64,000 bases of DNA from Paracoccus mutanolyticus. GTDB lineage: Bacteria > Pseudomonadota > Alphaproteobacteria > Rhodobacterales > Rhodobacteraceae. This document shows positions 32,806 to 41,993 of the stretch, piece after piece (position 1 is the stretch's first letter; each line of letters opens with the position of its first letter). The position numbers were made by a program, and so were the translations under genes. A model generated the notes under the pieces. The model saw nothing but the letters and a program-made list of their open reading frames with translations. It made no database searches and was not told where the DNA came from. The stretch is from positions 806,001 to 870,000 of the forward strand of contig NZ_CP030239.1 in the NCBI RefSeq assembly GCF_003285265.1. Direction: 5' to 3'.

Positions 32806-33892
32806 TCGAACAGGCCAAGCTGGCGGGGGGCGGCGGCGTCGTCGGCCCCTGTCTCGACCAGACCCGACAGGGTGATGCCCAGCAGTCGTACGCCATGCGG
32901 GTCGTGAAAGACCGGCGCCAGCAGGTCGCAGGCGATCCCCAGCATCCGGTCGCGGCTGTCCACCGGCCGGTCCAGCGACTTCGCCCGGGTGATCTGGCGG
33001 AAATCGCCGTATTTGACCTTCAGCGTCACCGTCCGCCCGCCGCGCCCGGCCCCCGTGGCATGGCGCCAGACCTTGTCGGCCAGGACGCCCAGCGCCTCAT
33101 GCGCCTCATTGAGGTCGCGCAGGTCGTGGAAATAGGTGTTCTCGGCCCCGATCGACTTGCGGATGCGGTCTGGCTTGACCTCGCGGTGGTCGATGCCGCG
33201 GGCGATGTTCCAGTAATAGCCGCCCGACTTGCCGAAGCGCGCCGTCAGGAATTCCAGGCTTTGCCGGGCCAGGTCGGCGCCCGTCTCGATCCCGTGCGCC
33301 TGCATCCGCGCCGCCGTCGCCGGGCCCACGCCGTGAAAGCGGCCGATGGGCAGGGATTGCACGAAATCGGCCCCGGCCTCGGGCGGGATCACGAACAGCC
33401 CGTCGGGCTTTCTCTGATCCGAGGCGAGCTTGGCCAGGAACTTGTTGTAGCTGACCCCGGCCGAAGCGGTCAGCCCGGTCGCCGCGCGGATCCGGGCGCG
33501 GATTTCCTGCGCGATGCGGGTGGCGGTGCGCCCGCCAGGTGGTCGGTCAGGTCCAGATAGGCCTCGTCCAGCGACAGCGGCTCGATCAGCGGGGTGTATT
33601 CGGCAAAGATCTCGCGGATCTGGCGGCTGATGGCGCGATAGACGTCGAAGCGCGGCTTGACGAAGATCAGGTCCGGGCAAAGCCGCATCGCCCGCATCGA
33701 GGGCATGGCCGAGCGCACGCCGAAGCGCCGCGCCTCGTAGCTCGCGGCGGCGACCACGCCGCGCTGGATCCCGCCCACCGCCACTGGCCTGCCGCGCAGC
33801 TCCGCGTTGTCGCGCTGTTCGACCGAGGCATAGAACGCATCCATGTCCACATGGACGATGCGCCGGACCCGCGCCTCGGCCGGGGCGGTCAT
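32796..33892 (-). CDS. dinB: DNA polymerase IV, one frameshift
   Basis: A Y-family translesion polymerase of ~365 residues. The catalytic carboxylates are in [18 protein letters not shown] (start) and [14 protein letters not shown] (~residue 105). After DHLAG, near 33535, the frame shifts and continues as [37 protein letters not shown], the helix-hairpin-helix [14 protein letters not shown] and the little-finger domain. It ends in QLGLFDQA, a beta-clamp-binding motif (QLGLF). The start overlaps the ygfZ stop (ATGA), so it is the last gene of the operon ABC transporter-ygfZ-dinB. Confidence 0.93.
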
Positions 33893-34602
33893 GGCAGGAT
33901 GCGGGCGTCCCCCGCCACCAGGTCGTCACCCATGCGGTCGAACCGCATATAGGCGATGGCCCGGCCGCCCGACTGGGTGTAAAGCGTCCCGGCCTCGCGC
34001 CCGTCGGGCATCAGGATGGGGGTGCCGACGGGGGCCGCGCCGTCGATGCCGACGGTGACAAGACCCTTTTTCAGCTCGGTCTTGTGCTTCATGCGGGCGG
34101 TGACTTCCTGCCCGACATAGCAGCCCTTGCGGAAATCGACGCCATGCAGCCGCTCGGAACCCCGCTTCCAGGATTAGGTCCGTTCGGGATCAGCTCGATC
34201 AGGCTTTCGGGGATGCAATGCTCGACCCGGATCGCGTCCCAGTCGGTGCCGTCGTCACCCTTGGCCCCGTAAAGCCGCCAGCCCAGCGCCGGGTGGCGCG
34301 GATCGGCGATGGCGGCGTCGGGCATATCGCCGATGCCGCGCGCGACCGTCAGGTCGGTCGGCGCGATCTGCACCTGCGAGCGCAGCTTGTACATCGACAG
34401 CCGCCGCAGCAGGTCGTCGGCCAGGCGGTCGTCCACGTCGATCAGCAGCCGCCCGCCTACCGGGATCACCAGGAAATCCGCCAGATACTTGCCCTGCGGC
34501 GTCAGCAGCGCCGTCCAGGCCGATTTCGCCCACCTTGTTCGTGACCAGGCCTTGCAGGAAATCGACCCGGTCCGCGCCCGTCACCGCCAGTATGCGCCGC
34601 AT
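33889..34602 (-). CDS. ygfZ: YgfZ-type folate-binding iron-sulfur repair protein, multiple frameshifts
   Basis: A GcvT-like protein that assists Fe-S enzyme maintenance. The N-terminus is [24 protein letters not shown]. It shifts frame near 34530 to [20 protein letters not shown], then [20 protein letters not shown] and [12 protein letters not shown]. Near 34140-34185 further shifts occur, and the diagnostic KGCYVGQEV motif is found at ~34130-34105 ([16 protein letters not shown]). The last part ([20 protein letters not shown]) is in a third frame. The start overlaps the ABC transporter stop (TGATG) and the stop overlaps the dinB start. Confidence 0.85.
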
Positions 34603-36336
34603 CACTTGTCTCCGAACTGCAGTTTCACCAGCGCCGCATAGGCGCCGTCCTGCGCCATCAGTTGTTCATGGCTGCCCTCTTCGACAACCCTGCCCGCCTC
34701 GATCACGACGATCTTGTCGGCCTGGCGCACGGTGGACAGCCGGTGCGCGATGACCAGCGTGGTGCGCCCGGCCGACAGCACGTCCAGCGCCTGCTGGACC
34801 AGACGCTCGGATTGCGCGTCCAGCGCGCTGGTCGCCTCGTCCAGCAGCAGGATGGCGCGTCGCGCAGGATGGCGCGGGCGATGGCCACGCGCTGACGCTG
34901 CCCCCCGACAGGGCCGAGCCGCGCGGCCCCGCCGGCGTGTCGAGCCCCCCCGGCAGCCCGTCCGTGAAATCCGCGACGCGCGCCGCGACGATGGCCTCGC
35001 GCAGGCGGTCCTCGTCCTCGGGGTGGCCCAGAAGGATGTTTTCGCGCAGGGTTTCGTCGAACAGCGCCGCATCCTGGCTGACGGTGGAAAACTGATCGCG
35101 CAGCACGCCCAGGTCGAACTCGGCCAGGGCCACGCCGCCCAGGGTGATGTCGCCCGAATCCGGGTCCACCATGCGCGTCAGCAGGTTGAAGACGGTGGAC
35201 TTGCCCGCCCCCGAAGGACCGACCAGCGCGGTGGTGCGCCCGGCCTCGGCGGTGAAGGTCAGCCCGTTCAGGACCGGATGGCCGTCATAGGACATGCGCA
35301 CGTCCCGCAGCCGGATGGTGGTGTCGGCCGGCGGCTCGCGCCGCGTGCCCGACAGGATGGTCGGCCGCATGTCCAGGACGGCATAGATGCGCTCGAGGCT
35401 TGCCGCGGCGATCTGCCAGGTGCCGGTCAACGCGCCCAGGCGGCGCAGCGGCTGGAAGGCCAGTGCCATCGCCGTGAAGAACGACATGAAATCGCCCACC
35501 GTGCGCTCGCCCGAGGTGACCTCGGCCCCGCCCAGCCACAGCACGCCCACGAAACCCAAGCCCGTCACGTGTCGACCAGCGCCGGAATGGTGGCGCCGAT
35601 GCCCGACATCTTGACCTGCCCCTCGCGGATGCGGGCGACGATCCGGGCAAAGCGGTCCGCCGGTACTCCTCCATCCGGTTCAGCCGACGGCGTTGATGCC
35701 GTGCAGCACCTCGTCCAGCCGCGTCGCGCGCTGGCCGGCGTTCACGCGATTCTGGCGCATCTTGCGCCGGATGTAGCGCTGGACCAGCACCATCGGCAGG
35801 ATCAGCAGCGGCGCGCCGACCAGGGCCGCCAGGGTCCATTCCGGGTCCACCGCGATCGCCACGCCGAACAGCGACACCAGCGAGACGATGTCGCGTCCCA
35901 TTCCGGAGATGAAGGTGGACCACACACCCTGCACGGCGATGGAATCGCCCTGGATGCGCTCGATCATCGCACCGGGGGGATTTTTCTGGAAAAAGCCGCC
36001 GTCCAGCGTCATCATGTGGCGCAGCATGTCGGTCTGCATTTTCGTGGACACCGCCAGCGAGACCGAGGTCATCAGGCTGCGGTTGACGACATAGGTCGCG
36101 GCGCGGATCAGGAACAGCGCAAAGATCACGCCCCCGACCCACCACATGGCCGAGGTGTCGCCCCCCACGAAGACCGTGTCGAACAGCGGCTTCAGCATCC
36201 AGCTGAGCAGGCCCAGCGTGGAGCCCTCGACGATCAGGAACAGCAGCGCCAGCAGGATCTTCAGCCAATGCGGCCGCAGATAGTCGCGCCACATGCGCGG
36301 GAACAGATAGGCCGTCACCGTCAACTTGTCCGCCAT
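34602..36336 (-). CDS. ABC transporter, fused membrane and ATP-binding domains (MsbA-like), several frameshifts
   Basis: About 578 residues, a half-transporter exporter. The membrane domain (first ~330 residues) starts [20 protein letters not shown] and includes [15 protein letters not shown]. The reading frame breaks near 35670 and 35565; between them NRMEEYR is visible. The ATPase domain has Walker [19 protein letters not shown]-loop [10 protein letters not shown], then another break near 34880 around the LSGG signature. Walker B and the H-loop follow in a new frame ([32 protein letters not shown]). The family exports lipids, lipid A precursors or drugs; the substrate is unknown. It is the first gene of the operon with ygfZ and dinB. 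Confidence 0.88.
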
Positions 36337-36465
36337 CGTCCCTCTCGCCATCCGGTCCGGCCAAAGGGATAAGCCGCGGGGGCCCGGCCCGCAAGCCGCG
36401 CGACCCGTTGACCTTGCCCCGGGGCGGGCCTAAGCCATGCGCGTTCCAGCATAAGGCAACGATTC

Positions 36466-37638
36466 ATGAGCTTTGCCCAGGGCCGCCCCGTCATCGCCAT
36501 TCCCGGCCCCTCGCCCGTTCCCGACCGCGTGCTGAACGCGATGCATCGCCCCTCGCCCGACATCTACGGCCCGGAACTCGCGGCGGAAAACCGCGCCATG
36601 ATCGACCGGCTGAAGCGGCTGGCGGGCACCGCCGCGCATTGCGCGCCCTACATCGGCAACGGACACGCGGGATGGGAGGCGGCGAACGTCAATCTGTTCA
36701 ACCGGGGCGACCGCGCGCTGGTGCTGACCTCGGGCCATTTCGGGCGCAGCTGGGCCGCCACCGCCCGCGCCCAGGGCATCGCGGTCGAGGAGATGGACTT
36801 CGGCATGGCGCCCCCCGATCCGCAGCGCCTGGCCGACCGGCTGGCGCAGGACCGCGCGGGCGGCATCAAGGCGGTGCTGGTCTGCCAGGTCGACACCGCC
36901 AGTTCCGCCCGCGCCGACATCCCCGCGCTCAGGGCGGCGATGGGCGATCACCCGGCGTTTTTCGCGGTCGATGCCATCGCCGCGCTGGGATGCGAGCCGA
37001 TGCAGATGGACGACTGGGGCGTGGACCTGCTGGTCTCGGCCAGCCAGAAGGGGCTGATGGTGCCCCCGGGTCTGGCGCTGATCTGGTTCTCGGACCGGCT
37101 GGGCGCGCAGGGCGCCACCGATCTCGTCACCCCCTACTGGGACTGGACCCCGCGCATCCAGGCCGAGGCGCTGTGGCAGTTCTGGGGTGGTACGCCCCCG
37201 GTCCAGCACATCTTCGGCATGAACGAGGCGCTGGCGATGCTCCTGGACGAGGAAACCCTGCCCGTGGCCTTCGCCCGGCACGAGGCGCTGGCCCGCGCCA
37301 CCTGGGCCGCGCTCGACGCCTGGGGCGCCGGCGGCACGGGCATCGGGGCGGTCGTCGCCGATCCCAAGGGGCGCGCCCGCTCGGTCACGGCGGCGACGAT
37401 CCCGCAGGCGACCGCCCTGCGCCGCTGGACCCAGGACAAGACCGGCGTGACGCTGGGCCTGGGCCTCGGCGCGGCCGATCCCGACCATGGGCTGCGCATC
37501 GCGCATATGGGCCATGCCAACGCCCATCAGCTGCTGGGTACGCTCGCGGTGATCGAGGCCGGGATGCAGGCCCTGGGCATCCCCCACGGCCCGGGCGGCA
37601 TCGCCGCCGCCGCCGGGGTGATCGCCCGCAGCGCCTGA
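36466..37638 (+). CDS. class V aminotransferase (alanine/serine-glyoxylate type)
   Basis: A 390-residue PLP enzyme. It begins with the family pattern IAIPGPSPVPDRVLNAMHRP and SPDIYGPE, with AALGCEPMQMDDWGVDLLVS and the PLP lysine in SASQKGLMVPPGLAL (~residue 195). The RIAHMGHANAHQLL motif near the C-terminus binds substrate carboxylate and is shared with serine-glyoxylate and alanine-glyoxylate aminotransferases. Which amino donor is used cannot be told. It is divergent from the ABC transporter operon, 129 bases apart. Confidence 0.9.
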   Translation: MSFAQGRPVIAIPGPSPVPDRVLNAMHRPSPDIYGPELAAENRAMIDRLKRLAGTAAHCAPYIGNGHAGWEAANVNLFNRGDRALVLTSGHFGRSWAATARAQGIAVEEMDFGMAPPDPQRLADRLAQDRAGGIKAVLVCQVDTASSARADIPALRAAMGDHPAFFAVDAIAALGCEPMQMDDWGVDLLVSASQKGLMVPPGLALIWFSDRLGAQGATDLVTPYWDWTPRIQAEALWQFWGGTPPVQHIFGMNEALAMLLDEETLPVAFARHEALARATWAALDAWGAGGTGIGAVVADPKGRARSVTAATIPQATALRRWTQDKTGVTLGLGLGAADPDHGLRIAHMGHANAHQLLGTLAVIEAGMQALGIPHGPGGIAAAAGVIARSA

Positions 37639-37807
37639 CCCGAGCCGGGCCCTTGCGCGCGACGGCCCGGCTTTCACCGTTTCCCAAATACCCATGCGAC
37701 CCTCGCCAAGGGACGGAAACGCTGCCACCCTTCCCGCCGCCCGAAAACACCCGCTTCAAGTTCGCGCGAGGATCACCCGGAGCCCCACCGCCTTATGCAA
37801 AAAATCG

Positions 37808-37836
37808 TTGACAGTTTTTCTAAGGATCTCTAACGC
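37808..37836 (+). promoter_or_regulatory. sigma70-type promoter upstream of the iron-uptake block
   Basis: TTGACA (37808-37813) and TAACGC (37831-37836) are separated by 17 bases. GTTGACAGTTTT closely resembles GTTGACAATTTT in front of exbB, suggesting shared control. Confidence 0.55.
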
Positions 37837-38035
37837 AAGCGCCAGAACGCCAGCCCCGACCGGGCAAGCCCATCCCCGACCCTTGCCGGAGCACCGATGC
37901 CTGCCCCGACCCGAACCGCCGTCGGGCCGTCGCGCATGGCCCATGCCCCAAGTCCTTCTTGCGTTCCGGCCCGGCGGGGCCCGGGACGCGTCCTCTCTCT
38001 CGGTCTCGCGCTGCTTCTGAACGCGGGATTCACTG

Positions 38036-38067
38036 GCCCGCCCGGCTTTGCCAGGGCGGGCTTTTTT
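38036..38067 (+). terminator. rho-independent terminator inside the leader
   Basis: An 8 bp stem GCCCGCCC / GGGCGGGC with a 10-base loop is followed by six T residues. It lies 63 bases before the start of the siderophore-interacting protein gene, so it ends a short upstream transcript or attenuates the gene. Confidence 0.75.
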
Positions 38068-38130
38068 CCGGCCCCGTTGCCGATGCCCCGATCCCGCGCC
38101 ATGCTGGCGCGACAGACGAAAGGCCCTGCC

Positions 38131-39165
38131 ATGCGTGTGCCCCCCCTGCCCGAATACCAGGCCGAGGCGCTGCTGACGGACACCGACTTCGCCCCGATCG
38201 ACGCCATGCTGCGCCACGAGGCCCAGGAACACGGGCTCGACCTGCACGAAGGCCACGGCCGTTCGGTCTGGTGCCAGATCGAGACCGGCGAATTCGGCGC
38301 CAAGAAGCGGGGCGCGAACGTGCTGGTCTTTGCCCGGGCGCACCGGCCCGAATGGCTGTTCGGCCTGCAGGAAACCATCGCCCACCACCTGGCCGAGATC
38401 ATGCCCGACAAGGCCCAGGCGATGCGCTGGTCGTCGCTGGCCGACGTGGGCCGGCTGCCGCCCTATTTCAGCTTCGCCCGCGTGGGCGAGGCGCGGCGCA
38501 TTGCCCGGGACTTCGTCCGCCTGCGCCTGCACGCCCCCGATCTCGGGCGCCTGGGAACCGAGGATTCCATCCATTTCCGCCTGGTCCTGCCGCCGGAAGG
38601 AGTGGCCGAGCCCGAATGGCCGCGCATCGCCCCGAACGGCCAGACGGTCTGGCCCTCGGGCGACCGCGCGCTGCACCGCCCGGCCTATACCGTGCGCGCG
38701 ATCGACCTGCAGGAAGGCTGGCTTGACACCGACATCTTCCTGCATCGGGGCGGACGGGTCACGGACTGGGTCCTGGCCGGGCCGCAGGGCCGCCGGATCG
38801 GGCTCAGCGGTCCGGGCGGCGGCGGCATCCCGCAGGCGGCGCGGCTGATTCTGGCGGGGGATGAAACCGCCTATCCTGCCATCGCGCGAATGATCGAACG
38901 CCGGCCCGATGCGCAGGGCGAGGTCTGGCTGCTCGGGGCGCGCGACGATTACCCGATGCCGGAATCGCCCGGGCTGCGGCGCCACCACCTGCCCGGCGGC
39001 ACGGCGGAACTGGTGCGCATCCTGCGGGCCGATCCGCCCCAACCCGACAGCTATCTGTGGATGGCCGCACAGAAATCCGGCATCAGCGCCCTGCGCCAGC
39101 TTTTGCTGGCCGAGCTGGGGCATGACAAGGCGCTGACCCATCTGGCGGGCTATTGGATCGGCTAA
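38131..39165 (+). CDS. siderophore-interacting protein (DUF2218 domain plus ferric-siderophore reductase)
   Basis: About 344 residues. The first ~95 form a DUF2218 domain (DTDFAPIDAMLRHEAQEHGL, ETGEFGAKKRGANVLVFAR, LFGLQETIAHHLAEIMPD). The rest is a ferredoxin-reductase-like flavoprotein of the ViuB/SIP type: PPYFSFARVGEARRIARDFV (FAD site), GRLGTEDSIHFRLVLPP and the C-terminal WMAAQKSGISALRQLLL. It releases iron from imported ferric siderophores by reduction in the cytoplasm. Start at MRVPPLPEYQ; MLARQTKG ten codons upstream is possible. It is followed by the exbB-exbD-tonB energy-transducing genes, which fits iron uptake. Confidence 0.88.
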   Translation: MRVPPLPEYQAEALLTDTDFAPIDAMLRHEAQEHGLDLHEGHGRSVWCQIETGEFGAKKRGANVLVFARAHRPEWLFGLQETIAHHLAEIMPDKAQAMRWSSLADVGRLPPYFSFARVGEARRIARDFVRLRLHAPDLGRLGTEDSIHFRLVLPPEGVAEPEWPRIAPNGQTVWPSGDRALHRPAYTVRAIDLQEGWLDTDIFLHRGGRVTDWVLAGPQGRRIGLSGPGGGGIPQAARLILAGDETAYPAIARMIERRPDAQGEVWLLGARDDYPMPESPGLRRHHLPGGTAELVRILRADPPQPDSYLWMAAQKSGISALRQLLLAELGHDKALTHLAGYWIG

Positions 39166-39192
39166 AGGGCTGGACAAAGACCGTCCAAATAG

Positions 39193-39221
39193 TTGACAAT
39201 TTTACCCCGAGGTTCGATACG
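39193..39221 (+). promoter_or_regulatory. promoter of exbB-exbD-tonB
   Basis: TTGACA (39193-39198) and GATACG (39216-39221) lie 17 bases apart, about 100 bases before the exbB start. The surrounding GTTGACAATTTT repeats the motif at 37807. Iron-responsive control is an inference from the genes, not from a recognised operator. Confidence 0.5.
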
Positions 39222-39321
39222 CGGTCCCAAGCCGCGGCCAATACAGGCGCGGGCTGCCCAAGGGCAGGCCCGGCCACCAGCAAAAGCGGTCGGATCGATG
39301 CCGAAGACACGAAGGATCACC

Positions 39322-40575
39322 ATGACCCAATCGTCGCTGTCCCGCCTTGGCGCGGGAACCGCCCTTGCATTCGCCTGCTTGCTGGCCGCCGCCCCCCTGA
39401 GCGCCCAGGAGACCCCCACGGCACCGCCCGCCGGCACGGCCCAGCCCGACACTCCTGTTCCGGCGGCGACGGAGCCGGCAGCGACGGAACCGGCCGGCAC
39501 GGCCCCGGTCCCAAGCGCGCCGGCAGAACCCGCTCCGGCTCAGGCAGAGACGCCTGCGACCACGACACCCCCCGCCACGGCAGAGACGCCTGCTGCGACC
39601 CCGACGCCGGGCGAAACGCCCGGCAGCCCGGCGACCGGCGGCGTCCCGGCCGCGACGACCCCCACCCCGCAGCCCGGCGGCACGGCCCCGGCAGCGGGCA
39701 CCGCCGCCCCGGCGGACGGCAGCGCCGCCACGGCGGCCACTCCGGTGGCCGAGTCCGCTGCCCGCCCCGGCGGCCGTCCGGAACCCGCCGCCTACAGCAT
39801 CCTGCCCCAGGGGCTTCAGGACATGCTGGCGCCGCTTGCGCCGGCGCCGCGCGATCCGAACCTGCCCCACGACCTTTCGCCCATGGGCATGTTCTGGGCC
39901 GCCGACATCGTGGTCAAGGCGGTGATGATCGGCCTGGCCTTCGCCTCGGTCGTCACCTGGACGGTCTTTGTCGTCAAGATCCTGGAACTGGCCGGCGCGA
40001 CCAAGCGCGCGCGCTCGGGCCTGCGCCGGGTCGAGGAGGCCACCAGCCTGACCGCGGCCCTTGCCGCCACCGGCAAGCGGCGCGACCCGGTGTCGCGCAT
40101 GATCCGCGCCGCGGCGCAGGAACACGACCGCTCGGCCGCCGCACTGGACACGGCGGGCGAAGCCGGGCTCAAGGAACGCGTCGACAGCCACCTGGACCGG
40201 ATCGAGGCGATGGCCGGCCGCCGCATGGGCCAGGGCACCGGGGTGCTGGCCACCATCGGCTCGACCGCGCCCTTCGTCGGGCTGTTCGGCACCGTCTGGG
40301 GCATCATGAACAGCTTCATCGGCATCTCGCAGGCGCAGACCACGAACCTTGCCGTCGTCGCCCCCGGCATCGCCGAGGCGCTGCTGGCGACCGCCATCGG
40401 CCTTGTGGCGGCGATCCCGGCGGTGGTGATCTACAACGTCTTCGCCAGGGCCATCACCGGCTATCGGCTGCAACTGGCCAATGCGGCGGCCTCGGTCCGC
40501 CGGCTGGTCAGCCGCGACCTCGACTTCCGCGGCGCGCCCGCCGCGCGCCCCACCCTGCTGCAACGGGAGGCATGA
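39322..40575 (+). CDS. exbB: ExbB proton-channel subunit with long N-terminal extension
   Basis: A 417-residue protein. A signal peptide ([15 protein letters not shown]) is followed by ~110 residues of low-complexity Ala/Pro/Thr/Glu sequence in the periplasm. The MotA/TolQ/ExbB channel domain comes next, with a membrane helix at [20 protein letters not shown], cytoplasmic [20 protein letters not shown], and two helices containing [19 protein letters not shown] and [20 protein letters not shown]. It harvests the proton gradient to energise TonB. It is the first gene of exbB-exbD-tonB. Confidence 0.93.
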   Translation: MTQSSLSRLGAGTALAFACLLAAAPLSAQETPTAPPAGTAQPDTPVPAATEPAATEPAGTAPVPSAPAEPAPAQAETPATTTPPATAETPAATPTPGETPGSPATGGVPAATTPTPQPGGTAPAAGTAAPADGSAATAATPVAESAARPGGRPEPAAYSILPQGLQDMLAPLAPAPRDPNLPHDLSPMGMFWAADIVVKAVMIGLAFASVVTWTVFVVKILELAGATKRARSGLRRVEEATSLTAALAATGKRRDPVSRMIRAAAQEHDRSAAALDTAGEAGLKERVDSHLDRIEAMAGRRMGQGTGVLATIGSTAPFVGLFGTVWGIMNSFIGISQAQTTNLAVVAPGIAEALLATAIGLVAAIPAVVIYNVFARAITGYRLQLANAAASVRRLVSRDLDFRGAPAARPTLLQREA

Positions 40576-40578
40576 CCC

Positions 40579-41100
40579 ATGGCCGGCGGCATCCGCGAAA
40601 ACCACGGCGACGACCTGGCCGAGAACCACGAGATCAACGTCACGCCCTTTATCGACGTGATGCTGGTGCTGCTGATCATCTTCATGGTGGCGGCGCCGCT
40701 GGCGACCGTCGACGTGAACGTGGACCTGCCGGTCTCGAACGCGACGCCGGCCCAGCGGCCCGACCAGCCGGTCTATGTGACGGTCAAGCCCGACCTGACG
40801 CTGGCCCTGGGCAACACCGACGTGGCGCCCGGCGGGCTTGGCGCGGCGCTGGCGGCCGCCACCGAGAACAACCGGGAAACCCGGATCTTCCTGCGCGCCG
40901 ACAAGGCAGTGGCCTATGGCGACCTGATGGCCACCATGAACGCCCTGCGCGAGGCGGGCTATCTCAAGATCGCGCGGGTCGGGCCTGAAACCACCGGCGG
41001 CGTCCCGGCGCCGGCCGCCCCGGGCGCGGAGCCCTCCGCACCCGCCGCGCCGGCCAGCCCGGCCCCTGCGGCCGCCCCGACCCAGGGCGCGACGCCATGA
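40579..41100 (+). CDS. exbD: ExbD proton-channel subunit
   Basis: A 173-residue single-pass protein. The membrane helix with the essential Asp is in EINVTPFIDVMLVLLIIFMV (~residues 19-38). A periplasmic domain follows (VYVTVKPDLTLALGN, LRADKAVAYGDLMATMNALR), then an Ala/Pro-rich tail longer than usual. It works with ExbB to power TonB. It starts three bases after the exbB stop and overlaps the tonB start (ATGA). Confidence 0.94.
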   Translation: MAGGIRENHGDDLAENHEINVTPFIDVMLVLLIIFMVAAPLATVDVNVDLPVSNATPAQRPDQPVYVTVKPDLTLALGNTDVAPGGLGAALAAATENNRETRIFLRADKAVAYGDLMATMNALREAGYLKIARVGPETTGGVPAPAAPGAEPSAPAAPASPAPAAAPTQGATP

Positions 41101-41930
41101 GCGGGCCGCGCCTGAACACCCTGCGCCATGGGGCGCTTTGGGGCAGCGCCGCCACCCTGGTCCTGGCCGCGCATCTGGGCGGCGCGCTGTGGCTGATGCA
41201 GCGGGCCGAGGCCGCGGCCCCGCCGGGCCTGCCCGATCCGGTCTTCGTCGAACTGGCCCCGGTCCCCGAGGCCGCCGCGCCCCCCGAGGACGTCGAGACC
41301 CCCGAGATGGCCGAGGCCGAACCCGAGCCGGAACCCGAGCCGGAGCCGGAGCCCACCCCCGACTTCGCGATGGCCGAGCCCCTGCCCGAGCTTGAGCCGC
41401 TGCCCGACATGAACTCGCTGTTCCCGCCGCCGCCCGATGCGGTGGTGCTGCAGAAATCCGAACGCCCCCGCGAGCGCCCCGAGCGCGAACCCGAGCCCGA
41501 GCCCAAGATCGTCGAAAAGAAGCCCGAGCCCGAGAAGAAGCGCGAGAAAAAGGAAAAGGCCCCGCAGGAGCAGCCCGCCCGCAGGGCCGCAACCCGCGTC
41601 GAGGCGCCGCAAGGCGCGCGCACCGCCGCGCCCAGTGGCCAGACCGGCCAGCCCAGCAAGCGCCAGGTCGCCACCTGGCAGTCGCAGGTCCAGTCGCGGG
41701 TGAACCGCCACATGCAGCGCGCCCGGCTGAAGCAGAGCGGGGTCAGCCTGGTCGTGACCTTCACCATCGCCGGCAATGGCGGGGTCAGCGGAGCCCGGCT
41801 TGCCGGCTCGACAGGCGATCCCGCAACCGATGCCGCGCTTGCACGCCAGGTGTCCAGCCTGCCGCGGATGCCGCCTCACCCCTCGGGTCAGGCCAAGCCC
41901 GTCACCCTGCCCATCACCATCCGGCGCTGA
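41097..41930 (+). CDS. tonB: TonB energy transducer
   Basis: A 277-residue protein with one N-terminal membrane anchor (LWGSAATLVLAAHLGGALWL). A periplasmic spacer of Pro-Glu and Pro-Lys repeats (EPEPEPEPEPEPTPDF, then KIVEKKPEPEKKREKKEK; residues ~75-160) is typical of TonB. The C-terminal TonB domain follows: WQSQVQSRVNRHMQRARLKQ, VVTFTIAGNGGVSGARLAGS and PVTLPITIRR. It couples ExbB/ExbD to outer-membrane receptors. Confidence 0.92.
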   Translation: MSGPRLNTLRHGALWGSAATLVLAAHLGGALWLMQRAEAAAPPGLPDPVFVELAPVPEAAAPPEDVETPEMAEAEPEPEPEPEPEPTPDFAMAEPLPELEPLPDMNSLFPPPPDAVVLQKSERPRERPEREPEPEPKIVEKKPEPEKKREKKEKAPQEQPARRAATRVEAPQGARTAAPSGQTGQPSKRQVATWQSQVQSRVNRHMQRARLKQSGVSLVVTFTIAGNGGVSGARLAGSTGDPATDAALARQVSSLPRMPPHPSGQAKPVTLPITIRR

Positions 41931-41993
41931 GGCGAGGGCTTCTTTCGTCCTGGGGGTGGCGCACCCCGCCCGCCTTGCGCGGACGGGACGCCC

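Larger units (their letters stand above)
37639..38130. other. 492-base stretch upstream of the siderophore-interacting protein gene
   Basis: It contains a well-formed promoter (37808-37836) and a rho-independent terminator (38036-38067), with no recognised gene between. A frame open from 37897 continues into the next gene but has random composition and no family resemblance. The ~225-nt transcript between promoter and terminator could be a small RNA or a transcription-attenuating leader. Confidence 0.5.

Noticed and set aside
37897..38130. N-terminal extension of the siderophore-interacting protein
   Set aside because: The in-frame extension crosses a strong terminator and has no resemblance to the family; DUF2218 begins after the later start.
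41310..41560. Pro-Glu/Pro-Lys repeats as a novel repeat protein
   Set aside because: This is the normal periplasmic spacer of TonB, confirmed by the C-terminal TonB domain and the exbB-exbD context.
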